A model generated the notes under the pieces. That model was not told the origin of the DNA, searched no databases, and was given only the letters and a program-made list of their open reading frames with translations. Below are positions 32,481-45,123 of a stretch of 64,000 nt of DNA, piece after piece (within the stretch, counting starts at the first letter, position 1; each line of letters begins with the position of its first letter). A program made the translations under genes and the position numbers. Origin of the DNA: Tetrapyrgos nigripes (taxonomy: Eukaryota; Basidiomycota; Agaricomycetes; Agaricales; Campanellaceae); contig JAACJM010000007.1 in assembly GCA_013368315.1 (NCBI GenBank), positions 248,001-312,000 of the forward strand. Reading direction: 5' to 3'.

Positions 32481-33560
32481 CAAATGGGACGACGAAGAAA
32501 GGAATGGTAGAGAGGAACGGTCACATTGTTGGCGGAACCTCCATACCATCCCACTCCAAAACTCTGAACGAGGTATCAAGCACCCTGGTATTGTCAACTC
32601 CAACGATATCTTGCTAACGTTCCACGTTTTAAGAAACTCGGTGCACAGCAGATGACCACTCTTCTAGCGCATTGTCTGGGATCCCTTGGAGCAGCATGAA
32701 AATACGCGTAACGAAGTCCGACTTGAAAGTTACGTCCATAGGTGCAGCGCGTTCGTATGCAGCTTGGTTGAGGGATTAGAGCGCGATGTATTTGTGCTTG
32801 AGTAACAGGGGCAGCCAATAATTGGGGATACAGATAAGGACCCCTGAGAGCATAATAATGAAGAGACACCTACGTGATGAAAGAGGTGCGAGCCTCAACG
32901 TGGAGCCCAGGCGCACGGAGAGATTTGTCGAGGTATGATGCCATGTTCTTCTGAACAGAGAGGAGGAGACTGTTTTCCGTCGTCAAGACAGGGTGAGCTG
33001 GGCTGAAAAACTCCTGGGCTGACAAGACGCCAGTGAACGTCGTCCTGAGATGCATCGTCAATCAACCTGCTCGAAAAAAAGGAAGTAAACGAACAAAGCT
33101 CCCCAGTACGAGTAAGCAACATCTGCCCCAGAAGCATAGTCGTACAGAATGCCATCCTGGCGAGCCGAAAACGGACCATTCTACCTGTGAGCCTTAGCCA
33201 TCTTTGCTAGGAACAACAGGGACCATCGGATAGACAGCAGAAAAGTCCCAGTCATAAACGAGCGATAGTTTGATAGTAGCTTGAAGAGGTTTTGAAGAAA
33301 GGTTTTGTCGTCTTCGAGATCTTGTCCGGCAGGTATTAGTCGTTATTGCTCAGTTAAGACGCCCCCTTCTTGAATCATCTTCTTCAAAACCCCTATAGTC
33401 ATCTCTGAAAACACGTTGCAAGGAAACCACTCGCCAGTCAAAGCTTGATAAGAATTGCATATGAGTCATTTGACAACGCTTGGTTCTGCTGAGCCATGAT
33501 GATGGGAGCCTTCGAAAGCTGAAGGATTAGTGTCAGTAATTTAGAGTATAGCACTGCAGG
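32481..33560. other. No gene recognised
   Basis: Minus-strand ORFs of 90-95 residues (for example 33179-32895) have no family marks, and I cannot link them by splicing with confidence. The sequence may be more decayed coding DNA. Confidence 0.35.
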
Positions 33561-33589
33561 CACTCAAAGGGGCATGAACAGATGGTTCA

Positions 33590-33830
33590 TTTTCACACCT
33601 ATCCTCCAGCACCTCAATCTTCCGCAGATCTTTCCGAACGACGTCCCAAGCTTCATCAGAGATCTCGACCAGCTCTCCTTGACAGATTTCCAGATCCTTG
33701 GTGTGAAGAGTGACCGTTTCGCGTATTTGAGGAGATTGTTTCCCTGCAATATCGAGCGCATCCTAGAACCAGTGTCCAGAGAAGTTCCACACAGTACGCG
33801 AGACGCACCCTGTATGACTCTGGACACGAT
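33590..33830 (-). pseudogene. Fragment of an unidentified gene, copy 1
   Basis: The minus strand reads DALDIAGKQSPQIRE, VTLHTKDLEICQGELVEISD and EAWDVVRKDLRKIEVLE after an in-frame stop. The same protein pattern recurs at 36720-36930. The family is not recognised. Confidence 0.45.
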
Positions 33831-34349
33831 ACTTGGCTACCACTATAAGAGCACGGCTGACCTCTTGAGGCGAGTTTTCATCAGTCCGAACTTGTTTTGA
33901 CATGATGATGAGAGGAAAAGAGGAAAAAACGAGAATGCACCGTGTTAAAGTTCGACGCCATCTGAGCCAAACCACAAATTCCCTTTTTCATGGTCCTTCA
34001 AGTTTGCGTCTGTTTGTCTACGGCTTTCCGACGACTTCCTCACCTCCATGGGGCATGGGATCCTCAAGATGACGTTACGTTCTAACTTCTCTCAATGTTT
34101 GAGCCACAAACCAGCTTCAACCCAGCTTTGTCGTCTCAATCTCAGGCGCACTCAGTCGCACTAGAACTGAATTATGGATACCTACTTCTCCACCAATAGT
34201 AGTCCAAGCAAAGCTGCAAGTGATCAGCCGACCAAGTTGAAATCTACTTTCATCTGATTTTCTCCGGTTACTTTTTGCCCCTGTAACCTCCCGTAACGCC
34301 ACAAGTAACGTCCGGTCCGTAGTGTAAGCGCGTTCCCTTTAGGCAAGCA

Positions 34350-36377
34350 ATGCAATCGTTTTTTCAGACTTTCTGCCACACCATACCAACAACTGTAGCA
34401 ACAGTGCACGCAGGAATCATGCAGCTCGCAACACAGCTCCGAATCGCCTTGTTTCGCTTTCTCGACACCTACTTGCCTACCCAGTCAGGTTACATCAGAT
34501 CCAACCCAAAATCTTCCCTAGGATTACTCGCTTTTATCTCATATCTCGCTCTGGTTAGATCGCTCAGGTGGAGACAGTACAATGCCATCCACAAACAGTA
34601 CCAGAAGAAGTATGAACAAGGCAAGTTGACTCCGGAAGATGCACAGAAGATCATAAAGCCTGGAATGGGATACGATATGCCGTTTGTGTTGGGGTATGCG
34701 TTGAGTTTTGCTTTGTTCAAGACTTATGGTGTTGTGAGTGCTATCTTAGGCCGAGTCGAGCGATATTACTATCTGCGCGCTAAATTGATATATTTAGCCC
34801 TCTATCTCAAAGATCTTGAAAGGAACGAAAGAGTTGAGTTCGAAGGAAGGTATCTCGAAAAGATACACAGATGTACGTTTTCCTCCTCCAAGTTTTTGAA
34901 GAACGAACTTTCACTTCTATCGTTTTACACTTATCCAATAGACCAGTATACTCATCTGTGCGTTGTGCTCAAGATAGATGCACGCACGCTATCAGTCTAA
35001 CACGTTCTCCCCTTTCCATGAATAGCTACTTGGATTGCCTGTCCCATCTCCGGCAAGACCGATCCAGAGGTCGAGAGCAATCGTTTTTTACCTAAATTCG
35101 CTAGCTCAGACTCGTCAGTCGAACTGCCAGAAGATGACCCCAGAGCCATGATTGCATTAGCCAGAGTGAACTGGTTACATTCCAAATATCCTATCGTGAG
35201 TTCTTTGTTCACTGCGTCTGGCTTCTTGTATATGTTGATCAACATCGAACGCTGCATTATCCCGGCCATTGACTGGAACAGACAAATGATGACTACCTAT
35301 ACACCCTCGCGTTATTCGCGTTTGAGCCTGAAACATGGGCGAAGAGATACGGTTGGAGAGAATTATCACCGTTGGAACGAGAGGCGTATTACATCTACTG
35401 GGCTGAAATTGGCAGACGAATGGGTATTAAGGATATACCAACCTCTGCAAAGGAGTTCAAGGAATGGGTTGAAGTGAGTACACGCGAACGTCGCTTTTCT
35501 TCTGGTCTGTCTTTCTGTGTTCAACCTTCACTGACATGATCTTGATATTCGAATCTACAGGATTTCGAATCTAGGGTAATGGTTACCGCCGAATCGAATC
35601 ACCATGTAGCCAACTACACTCTCGAAGAATTGATATACGTGCTTCCAGAGACGTTTGGGATAAAGAGCTTCGCGAAGAGGGTATCGATCACCTTGTTGGA
35701 TGATAGAGTAAGAGTGGCTATGATGTGAGTACTTACCTTCTCCTACTCCTCCTAATTATTTCTTACTCGATCCTCACCATGACAGGTATCCCGAACAACC
35801 CCCAATCATGCATTATCTCGTCACCGGTTCTCTCCTGGCGATGGCTTACTTCCAAAGATATCTCTGCCTACCCAGAATTTGGTCACAGAAATACGTCGAT
35901 CCGAAAATGCCTGCTTTTGCTAAGAAGAATGATGCAAATGGCTCTTCGTGCCCGTATCCTCACGTTCACTCGTCCGCCCAAGCTAATCGAAATGGCATCG
36001 CCAACGGGCTCGGTGCTGAAAAGGACTCGACTACGTTGAATCAGGATCATCTACCTCGCATGCATCCACTGCAATTCACCCAACGGCCGTGGTATAAACC
36101 TGAGCCGAAGAATTTTTTAGAGCGAGCGCAGCTAAGCCTGGCGTTGTGGGCAGGACTGTATGAAGAGAGGCCTAGTAAGGAGCTGAGGAGTGATGGGTAT
36201 AGGTTGGAAGAATTGGGTCCGTTGAAGTTTGAACGTGGTACGTTGGCCAAATTTGTCTTCCGTTGCCTCGTATCTGAACATTCGCAATTTTTCTTCATAG
36301 TCGGTAACGAAGAAACTATACGAATGGCGGAAGAACTTCAACAGCGTCCGATTACAGGAGCGTGGGCTAGAGGTTGA
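34350..36377 (+). CDS. ER-bound oxygenase, MpaB / latex-clearing-protein family (DUF2236)
   Basis: Seven exons: 34350-34733, 34798-34872, 34942-34957, 35026-35195, 35282-35473, 35561-35724 and 35786-36377. They total 1593 bases, 530 residues. A hydrophobic segment (SSLGLLAFISYLALVRSL) near residue 50 would anchor the protein. The domain text follows: MGYDMPFVLGYALSFALFKT, SISKILKGTKELSS, RYTDTSILISTWIACP, RVNWLHSKYP with a His that may bind haem, DDYLYTLALFAFEPETWAKR, GWRELSPLEREAYYIYWAEI and GRRMGIKDIP. Relatives include MpaB of mycophenolic acid biosynthesis, which cleaves a prenyl chain, and bacterial rubber oxygenase. Exon 3 has 16 bases and is needed to join RYTD to STWIACP through TSILI. 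No lesion is visible. Function in this organism is unknown. Confidence 0.88.
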
Positions 36378-36719
36378 AGCAGGTGTACGGTAGAACTTGA
36401 AGCAAAGGGACAAGTGCTAGCGGTATGTAGTACAAGCAAGGAAGCAACATGTTCATTCGAATTCTTCCCCGGTAAAAGACTGCTCATCTCAGTTTGACTT
36501 ACACGCGGTGCTTAAAAATGTCGTTGGGGCTGACTTCAACTGGCGCTGGCACGACTTCAGTGAGACTGCTTCACGAAGCGGGCCCGGGTAGCCAGCAAAC
36601 TCCACATGTATATACATCCGGTATGAATCGTCATATCTACCAGTAGTCTACCTAGGGTAGACTATGAGTGTCTGGAGTAAGTAAAGTCATAATCTCTCGA
36701 AGATGGTACTCACACTACC

Positions 36720-36930
36720 AGTTTCAGGTTGGTTTGTCTCTGACAACTTGGAGATTTCTCACTTCTTCTCGTATCGTCTCCCAAGCACTGGAAAAGATTT
36801 CGACCGGCTTGCCTTGACAGATTTGAGGATCGCTTGTTTTGAGAATTACCTTCGAGCGGGGTATCCCAAAGAATGTCTCAGCAAAGTCAAGAGCGTCCTG
36901 AGACACCCAACAGGACGTTTAAACTGCAAC
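36720..36930 (-). pseudogene. Fragment of an unidentified gene, copy 2
   Basis: The minus strand reads SQDALDFAETFFGIPRSKVI, LKTSDPQICQGKPVEIFSS and AWETIREEVRNLQVV, matching the pattern at 33590-33830 (DALD.A ... ICQG..VEI ... AW..VR). Only this piece is recognisable, so it is probably a decayed relative. The rest of 36378-37741 shows no supported gene. Confidence 0.45.
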
Positions 36931-37741
36931 GAACTTGGGCTGGCTGGATGGCACACACCTTATACGTTTCTGGTGCAGCCAGTAGGACTCGCCGCCCACT
37001 GTAAACTTCGCCATACGAGAAAATTAAGAGATGTGGTTTCGCAGTGGAGGTTTCAGCGAATATGCTACGCCTTGACATGATGGCAAAGAAGTAAGACAGC
37101 CTGAGACAAATGTCTGTCTCACTGCAAATTTGAACGGATACATTTCATTGAACTTGTTCCAATCCAGAGCTTGCCAAATACTATCGACTTGTTTACCCGG
37201 CCCACTTGGAAGTTGAAGCAATACTCATGCTGGTCACAGGTGCAGAGGTATTAGTAGGTTCGGAACAAGGAGGAGATGTAAACAACGCAAGCGTCGCAAA
37301 ATAAAAAAACTGACCAATCAGGTTGGTACGCAGTTGGTACTGGCAGCTAGTACTAGCTAAGTTTTCGATCATTTGTTTATCTGCACACTCAGAACCAAAC
37401 AACGTTTCCCCGCAAGTTGTCTTAGTCCCCTTCAGAGCTTCAGACGAGGGGACCTCCCTCAGACTTCAAGTTCGCCTCGAGATAACGATAGCCTCTCACC
37501 ACAGTACTTACCAGCTATGCCCGTCGGGTGGCTGAGTCTATGGCGTGATTGGAAAGCGACCACGCTAGTGTTGGTACTTGGTTGGTACCGTTTACGTGAC
37601 TAATAATACTATACTAAGTACTTTGAAGGCATAAAACTGGCAATGCTCTGGACAACGAAATATCATCGATCCTCTCTACGACGTGAATCCCGTTCTTCTG
37701 GTAAACACTGCAGCCACCAACATGAACTATGTCTACCAGCT

Positions 37742-38461
37742 ATGAAGCCTCTCCTCCCATTCCAAGCGGAACTCCTTGAACGTAATGCCAAGTACGCTGA
37801 AGGCCACAAAGCGAAGATTGGTGAGCATAACTGGGGAAATTTCCCTAAGAATGCGGTTGGTACGTTTCGTTCTATCACTGGCTTTGGTGATCTTCATGTT
37901 GTTTCACTGGCATTCGGAACAGTAACATGCATGGACTGTCGCCTTCAGTGAGTACAATCCTAGGTTTCAACGAATCACTGCATTCAATCTGATCATGATA
38001 TTTGGGATGTTATCAGCCCACAGAAACAGCTCAGTCTCGCCGACTTTGACACAACAATTATTCGTAACGCTGGCGGTAGAGTTTGAAAACTTCCTCCCAG
38101 TTCCCAGCTCTGTCACTGACTTTTCATGGCCCAACCATCAGGATGGAACTCACCCGAAGCCTCCTAATCAGTTAGAAATTTGGGACTCGCCATTTCATCA
38201 TCATCAAACACACCGACTGCGGCTACTTCCATATCACCAAAGACTCACGCACCTATCCAGGACTTCAAAGATCATGCGAAAGACCCGAACGCTATCGACG
38301 CTGTAACAGATCACATTAACAATGATTTTGGGGCATTGAGTGTTGATGATCTGGCTTTACGCGATGTGGAGTATTTGAGGAAGAGTGCGTTGATATATCC
38401 TGAGGCGAAGATTAGTGGATGGGTGTTTGATGATAGTACTGGGAAGGTAAGTCAAACATGA
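37742..38461 (+). pseudogene. Beta-carbonic anhydrase, broken
   Basis: From MKPLLPFQAELLERNAKYAE the splice 37859/37923 gives AVVTCMDCRL, and 37947/38017 gives HPQKQLSLADFDTTIIRNAG with GGR. These hold the zinc Cys and the Asp-Arg pair of beta-class carbonic anhydrases, which interconvert CO2 and bicarbonate. Farther on, RSLLIS-stop-KFGTRHFIIIKHTDCGYF contains the zinc His and Cys but also an in-frame TAG (about 38171). The C-terminal part, DHINNDFGALSVDDLALRDV and ISGWVFDDSTGK, lies in another frame, so a frameshift follows about 38240. The zinc ligands survive but the gene cannot yield a full protein. Canonical CMDAR reads CMDCR here. Confidence 0.72.
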
Positions 38462-39351
38462 GTTTTTTGAATCGTGGTTGCTCCTGTCGTTGATTCGATG
38501 ATTGAAAGATTCGTCAGGTGGCTTAACCAATAATCCAAGACTGAAGTTCGCTAAATAGTTCGGAGCCCTCCATAATAATATCTATGTACTCTACTTATTT
38601 CTTGACGGAGATGTCGTTTGTGCGCTGCCCGAGTAGGAGTACTTACACTGTCAAGTTGCATACCACGAGACTTACCGAAGTATCAGTTACAAGCCTCGAA
38701 GCCTCAACGCAACTACACCATGATGCCCAGTTCTGAGGTCTTGAAAGCGTCTCAACTTGAACGAGATTAATACATTTTCAGCGCTGGAAGTGTGAAGGTT
38801 CAATGTAAAGCGATAAGACAGCTTCAAATAGGGGTCTGTATAAGGGACACTGACCACTCATTCTGAACCAAAATCAAACAGCTCCAGAAGGTACTTACTA
38901 CATTAGAAGGCGCCTGTGATATTTACAGAAGCAGATACCCAGCAATGGGCGTTAGCAACGCAAGAAGTTGACGCTTTCCAAGTACAAACTATCAAATTAA
39001 AGTCTATCACCGTGGTGTTGAGCGTCAGTCAGTGGTCGACTCCTTTGGAACAAACAGCTTGAAAGCCGCGTAATGCGTTGTGGCAACTTCGGTGGCGCGT
39101 CTACAGTCGGCTACATCATGATCCGTTGTTGATCACTAAAGCTACGATCAGGACGATCAGTATTTTCTTTTCTTTTCTTTTCTTTTTCCATTTTGGTCGC
39201 GCTAATTATGGCAGAGAGCGTCTGAAGGACGTCTACGCACTGGCTGATTGGAATGGAAAGAAGCCGTAATGCGGAAAGAGGGGGAGCAGAGTAGCAGGGC
39301 GTCTAGAACCGAGGGAGGAAAAAGACTGCAGGTTAGATTTTTGGGGGCATA
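38462..39351. other. Intergenic region, nothing recognised
   Basis: No ORF or RNA signal stands out. A TTTTC tandem run lies near 39170-39190. Confidence 0.4.
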
Positions 39352-39898
39352 CTACACCCCTTGAAGATGAAGACTGCGAAGTAGCATCAGCCGCTTTAAG
39401 TCCAATAGAACATTGATTTTTCGAGTGATAATGTACAGAGATCCATCCATACTAGATATCCCAAAAAGTGTTATGTACATTACAAAAAAATCGGCGTCGC
39501 CAGGATAATCAAGGCCTTGAAGGTGGAGGCTTCTTTGGTCCCGAGAAAGGATGGACAACCTGGCCTCGAGGGTTGTAGCTTGTGAAAAAGGATGTAAGAG
39601 AGTGTACTTCAATGAGGGATCAAAAACGTACTCGGGACGAACCGGGGCATTTGGATCAAAGTCTTCTTCAACCGTGCCGCTGTTTGTGTTCGCCGCACTG
39701 CTAGGGTCATCGACTTGTGCTTCTTTTGGCTTTGTAGGCGTAGTAGTTGCTTCAGTTTCGCCTACAGGTGTCACCCCGGCTTGAGCCTCTGCCTGGTCCT
39801 TTTGTTCTCCTTGTTCTGGTTTGCTTTACGAATACATGAGCATCACAATTGGGGCAAACACAAAGCCTGGATACCAACCTGAGCTCTGCGGAAGACAT
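39352..39898 (-). CDS. Small hypothetical acidic protein
   Basis: Exon 1 (39898-39879) encodes MSSAEL; exon 2 (39823-39352) follows an intron with GT and AG ends. The total is 492 bases, 163 residues. The first half is Glu/Ala/Thr/Pro-rich and looks disordered (KPEQGEQKDQAEAQAG; EEDFDPNAPVRPEYVFDPSL). The second half has more hydrophobic residues, and its last part may include unspliced intron. I do not recognise the family. Start context and splice continuity support a real gene. Confidence 0.5.
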
Positions 39899-40207
39899 CT
39901 TGGGTCGTTCGGGGTGGAGGTTGAGAGAGAAAGATGCTATCTGTAATCGGGGCCGTAAATAGCGGGTCCAGAGTGTCTAACTAAGCACAACCGGTTCTTC
40001 TGTCATCGGTCCATCCTTTCTGCCTCTTTCGGAAAATAATGGACCTTTGTTGGACCATTTGGGCCTTTTACAGCTATGGAAAACACATTATTTGTGTCAT
40101 AAATGGTATTGCCTCGAGGACAGCTGTTGACCGTTGACCCTCGGGTCTTGCAATGCCATTGCCATGCAGTGCACTTATTTTGACGCGCAGCCTTTTTGGT
40201 AACTCGC

Positions 40208-40214
40208 TATAAAA
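40208..40214 (+). promoter_or_regulatory. TATA box of the WW-like membrane protein gene
   Basis: TATAAAA lies 106 bases upstream of the ATG at 40314, at a normal core-promoter distance. Confidence 0.5.
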
Positions 40215-40313
40215 CTTGACTACCACTTCCTGTCAACTCCATTGCCACTCCTCCTTTTCGTACTCTTCTCAACACCATGAACAGCATCTACTTCGAGGAG
40301 AAGAAAGTTCACA

Positions 40314-42244
40314 ATGGTGTTCTGCGACCGATTGTTGCTCACTGTACTGGTCGCTATGACAAGCGGAGCTAGTGAGTTGTCGTGGCATCTTCCAAGTTTT
40401 CTAGATATTCATGGCTCTTCTAGTGCCAAACCAAAGTCGGGAACGATCTCTCCTGGATTCCTGTACACTCATGAAGCCAAGTACGTGCCCGAAAACGCAG
40501 GTATTGACTGCTTACCAACACGCTCTACAGTCCTGAATATCTTCCACCAAACTGGTCTAGCCATGTCCATCCCGAAGGCCAACTTTACTTTGCAAGAGAA
40601 GGCCCACTTCGAGTCGTCACCGAAGTCTACATATACAATCAAGATCTCATGAACAAAGTCCTTTCCTGGGTCAGCCGTATCGAAGCCCTTCTTGAAGAGA
40701 AAAAGTTCCCTCTCTCAGAAGGTATCGAACTCTTCGTCATGCTTGAAGAAGACGACTGTCTATATTACTTTGTCAACCACACCACAAGGGGGCAGTTCTG
40801 GTTGGAGGAGGTGCAGACAGAGGATATTGGTATTCCTGACTACGATTCACCATCTCATCTCAGTGAGTCCCAGCGCAATTTGACATCGTCTCATTCACTC
40901 ATCCTGTGCGAGTAGAGCTGTACTTGGAAGAACTTTACTGGTGGCACTGGGAGCATTTCCCCATGCATCATCCAAATGGATTGCCTGCCCATCTCATCGA
41001 TGAATTGATATGCGTTTTCTCTCATGCCATGACTGGTGTGTATCCTTCCAATCTCATTGATCTTGGGCGCCCTTCTCTAACAGCTTCTTCTAGACCATAT
41101 GACATCAAACACATCCACTTTCTTTTACGGCCAGAAGGATTGCAAGAAATTCCTGAAAGCCTTGAGGCTGGCACGAGAACATCCCACTGATGGCCGCCAG
41201 ACCTGCGTAGTAGCCCGTCTTTGGAAGTTTGTTTGTGAGTGCATGCCTTCAATTTGGCATTGACTTTTGAGCTGACCTTTCCTATCAACAGGCTCCAACA
41301 GATTCCAAACCCACTACGGCCAAGAGTCCTCCCGACTCTCTCGGGACCAGCACATCATTTACGACCCGTCACGACCTTCACGAATCTCCCGCATTGCGGC
41401 TACCTTGACCTTCAAGCACTCTGGTAGATACCTCGCCAAGCTCAACGATATCTTTGTGGACCACTTGGTGTATGAAACCGAATGGAAACCGTTCATGGCA
41501 CGCTGTTTCCAGGATTGGAAGGGTGCTTCATTTGCGGTAAGCATGCCTTCAGTGTTGTCGAGGATGACAGCTTGATCTGATTGTTTTTGTTATTTCGATT
41601 TGTTCATTCAGGCCTTCACTACTTTATTGTAAGTTCGCTGTCAACCTTCGGCGCTGTGTTGCTGGTTCTGATTATCATCGATCTCTATTTCAGGTTACAC
41701 CTTTTTCTTGTATTCTTGGAATGTTCCCGCTCGCTCGCTATCACCTCGGCAGCGCTTCTGGGCACCAGTTTCTTCTTGTCGATGGTTCTCCTCCACCGTT
41801 ATGATCATCTTGTCAATGCAACAGCTGCTGAGGCTGTAAGTCCCATTTGAAAATAATCTGTGTCTAGCCTTTTTACTCATTTTTTATCCCCTTGTGGTTA
41901 ATCACATCTAGTACACCCATCTCGAATCCATCCACTCCGAGACCTATGACTTCCAATTCATCGCTTTCCTATATTCCCTTCCCAAGGCTCTACACCTCTG
42001 GGGCTCACTCGTACTCCTCGCTAATCTCTTCGTGATGCTCGGAATCTACTGTGGACCGAACTATGCTTTAGGAGCTGCCCTTGTAGGAAGTTTGGTTGGG
42101 GTTTGGGTTTGGAGAAGTACGTCTGAATCCGAGAGGATGAAGTTTTCTTTCAGTCTTGGAGGTGTAAGGTGGTCTTTGGGTGGTGCTGGGAGGTGGATAC
42201 CTTTTAGCCGAGCTGGTAGGGATGAAGTGGAGAGCTTGGTGTAG
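40314..42244 (+). CDS. WW-like domain membrane protein, function unknown
   Basis: Exons 40314-40480, 40531-40862, 40916-41035, 41094-41234, 41292-41536, 41612-41628, 41694-41835 and 41912-42244 total 1497 bases, 498 residues. A WW-like module, NPEYLPPNWSSHVHPEGQLY, lies near residue 56. A cytosolic middle follows (SWVSRIEALLEEKKFPLSEG; ELYWWHWEHFPMH; RLAREHPTDGRQTCVVARLW), then at least three membrane segments (LLHLFLVFLECSRSLAITSA; LHLWGSLVLLANLFVMLGIY; LGAALVGSLVGVWVW). Similar proteins are multiplied in mushroom genomes, with no known role. Exon 6 has 17 bases. The acceptor of exon 3 is ambiguous (GAG-TAG, three bases apart), and both give an open frame. The start could lie at 40277 in another frame, but splicing favours 40314. 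Confidence 0.72.
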
Positions 42245-43838
42245 GGCGACGCTGTACAAATTCACGACACGAAAACCAAGCCACATGGAACGGATTATCA
42301 TTCAGGGCATCACTGTCCTCTATCATTATGGTGTATAACAATGGTGTATTCTTCCTCTTCTTCGACTCAGTGTCTATGATTCACGAATCAATCAATGTAG
42401 CTGTAGGAATATCGGGATTTAGATGTGATATCGATGTGATGATATGTACTTATATCCTTTGGTGCGTCTGCTTATACCAAGTTCGTAGTTAATACCCTTT
42501 TAGACGTCTTTTATGATACTAGTGATGCATACACTTATATGATACAGATGCTGTGGATCCAGTGGCCAATGGACTTTGTATGTAGTATCAATGGACTAGC
42601 AATTTTACCCTTACAGCTTACCCCAATGGACCTGAATGGACCGATGTAGCAAATTAGCAATGCAACATAAATACCACACCCTTCTTTGGGTGTTGTTGTT
42701 CAGACTGTACTATTTTCTCTTATTTCCCTACTTATCATCACTGTTTCTAAATCATCAATCAAGTCGCATCTAGAATCTAAATCTTTAAATGTCCATCTCT
42801 GGCTTGTCTGCCAGCGATGTAAATGCGGTTTTTTGGGACGCTATGGTGGTACCGGTCTTATGGGAGTGTAGAACGGAGAGACAAAGAGATGGTGTTGACT
42901 CTTCCGCCCCGTGCGTGAGGCTCAGTCGGGCACTGAGCCACTGTCGGGCGATTATCACTCCCGAGTGTCTTTCGGGGTTCCGATCTGCCCGCTTCATTCA
43001 CCTTCTTCGATTGCAAGACCGGGACCGTGAAATCCGCAGCCTGAGGCGGCGGTGGGAATGTTAGTCAACTCGGATGCGGTTGACTTGCTCTCCAGTAGAA
43101 AATAAGTCATTACATAAGTGGTGTCATGATCACCTCCCTAAACTCCTTATATATCTAACTAGTCAGTGATCATTCCCCCTAGTTTCATAGTTCTTACTTG
43201 TATTGTACTCATACATGTTCCATATTGATCATATTCATTCATTAGGTACTTATATGTTGTATTTAGCTACTTGTTCCATAGCAGAATCAAGGTGCTGGGC
43301 CTTTTCTGAGTCTCTTTCTGTACTCTCATGACCTGGTCCCTTACAAGTGGGTTGATCAAGTCACCTAGGCGCTTGTGGCTTGACTGGACATTTAACTGTG
43401 ATTCCATCAAGTTAACTCCGATTCCTGTCAATGCACTGGAAGGAGATGAAGAGGGAAGGAGGAGGAGGAGGAGTGTATTACCTGGACTGGGACCAAGAAT
43501 TGATACACCAGGGGTCTGGGGTGCAACCTGATGTAGCTACTGTACATAATATATACAGTAGGCACATCATTGTCCCAAGATCAATCACTTTCAGGGAGGA
43601 TGAACTCACAGTATGTTTATGTGCTGCTTGTTCTGTAGTAATTCTCATCCAACTGTGTAGAAGGACTCTAATCTGAGTCCGACGCAGAAATGCCAAAGTA
43701 ATTGTGAGAACTAAGTGACAGTAACACAGTAAATTGCAGAATGAAGAGGTTCAGGAAATAGAAGGCAGAGTGGACAGTCCATTGCTACAATTACCACCCA
43801 GCCTGTAGAGGTACAGTACTTGTCAAGGCCTACAGCCC
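42245..43838. other. Intergenic region before the KDZ element
   Basis: Short ORFs of 60-90 codons occur on both strands without family marks or splice links. The sequence becomes visibly poorer in CG from about 43.1 kb. Confidence 0.4.
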
Positions 43839-44643
43839 AGTGAAAAACAACACAGACAAGATCTGACTGGATGTTGAAATTTCTGAGTAGTACTGAGTTG
43901 TACAAGGACTCAGTCAGATTGAGGTTCTGACAATTTTGGGTGGGGCTCACCATTGAATTCTCTTGTATGGAGAGTGGTTTCATCTTTGTACTTATCATAG
44001 TCTTTGCTGTCATTGCATCTCCTCTTTTTTCCTACCAAGTCCAAATTCATCCTGGCCTTCTCTTCAAACTCTGCAACATTCAAGCTCCACTTTGGGCAAT
44101 GTGGATGACACATCCTTTCATCCCTTCCACCACATCTCCCTGCCCTCTCCCTCTCCCTTCTGCTCCCTCCCACTTTCCACAATGCCTCTCTCCTTGCTTC
44201 TCTGAAGTATTATTGTTCTCAACTGTTTCTCTATGGTGGGCTAACATGTGAGGCTCTATCTATCTTGCTCACCAATGCTACTGGATACTGCCAAACACCA
44301 TAACAGCCCACCAGAACATGTCAAACACATCAACAAGCCAACAACCATTCTCCTAGAAGATAGTTTTGTGGAATATGAGGCAGAGCTCTCAGCTAGGTGA
44401 AGTTGTATGTGGACAGGGTGGATGGGATGCTTCAAGGTAGTAATATGACAGCCTGGCTGAATTATACATACTTTCTTTTACTTGAGAATGAGTAACACTG
44501 ACATGCCTTTTTGCTCTACCTCAATCTCTGTCTCTCTAGCTTCGATCTCAACAGACCTCTGAAGTTAACACAGTTTGTCTTGTCTTGCATTCTTATTCCT
44601 GCTAAATACTAATTTTGACTTACACCTATTGAAAAGTATGAAT

Positions 44644-44714
44644 CTATATCAGTTTTTCTTAAGTTGGACCTGACTTTCTGCCATTGCACTCAAGTTAACT
44701 TAATACAACTTAAG
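44644..44714 (+). repeat. KDZ element subterminal inverted block, left copy
   Basis: It matches the reverse complement of 57726-57797 over about 71 bases with roughly a quarter of positions changed. Conserved cores are TTTTCTTAAG, GACTTTCTGCCAT and AAGTTAACTTAAT. Confidence 0.75.
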
Positions 44715-44819
44715 CTACTCCTACAGGTACTACTGTCCATGAAAGCATTGATAGTCTGACTCAGTCTGACTTAAGTTGCCTAAGTTGTCATTTAGTAAGT
44801 ACATAACTAACACAAGTAG

Positions 44820-45123
44820 AACACGCAAAAGATGAAATGAAACAAACTTAAGTAGAGAACTTAAGTACATAACTGAACACAAAAAAGATGAAATGAGGAG
44901 AATGAAACAAGAGAATAAGAACTTAAGTACAGAACTTAAATACATAAGTGACTCGAGCAGAACACACAAAAGATGAAATGAGGAGAATGAGACAAGGACT
45001 TAAGTAGAGAACTTAAGTACTCAAGTGACTCGAGCAGAACACGCAAAAGATGAAATGAGGAGAATGAGACAAGGACTTAAGTAGAGAACTTAAGTAAGAA
45101 TAAAAACTTGAGTAGAACTCGCA
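44820..45123 (+). repeat. Tandem array, about 76-84 base unit, CTTAAG-rich
   Basis: Four units each contain AACAC-CAAAAGATGAAATGA (the gap is one to two variable bases) followed by two ACTTAAGTA motifs. CTTAAG occurs about ten times between 44650 and 45100. The array sits inside the left end of the KDZ element, and a similar density of CTTAAG marks its right end. Confidence 0.8.

Noticed and set aside
1609..36377. A secondary-metabolite cluster of OYE, AKR, MFS and MpaB-like genes
   Set aside because: The genes are separated by housekeeping genes and mobile DNA over 35 kb, several are broken, and no core synthase is present.
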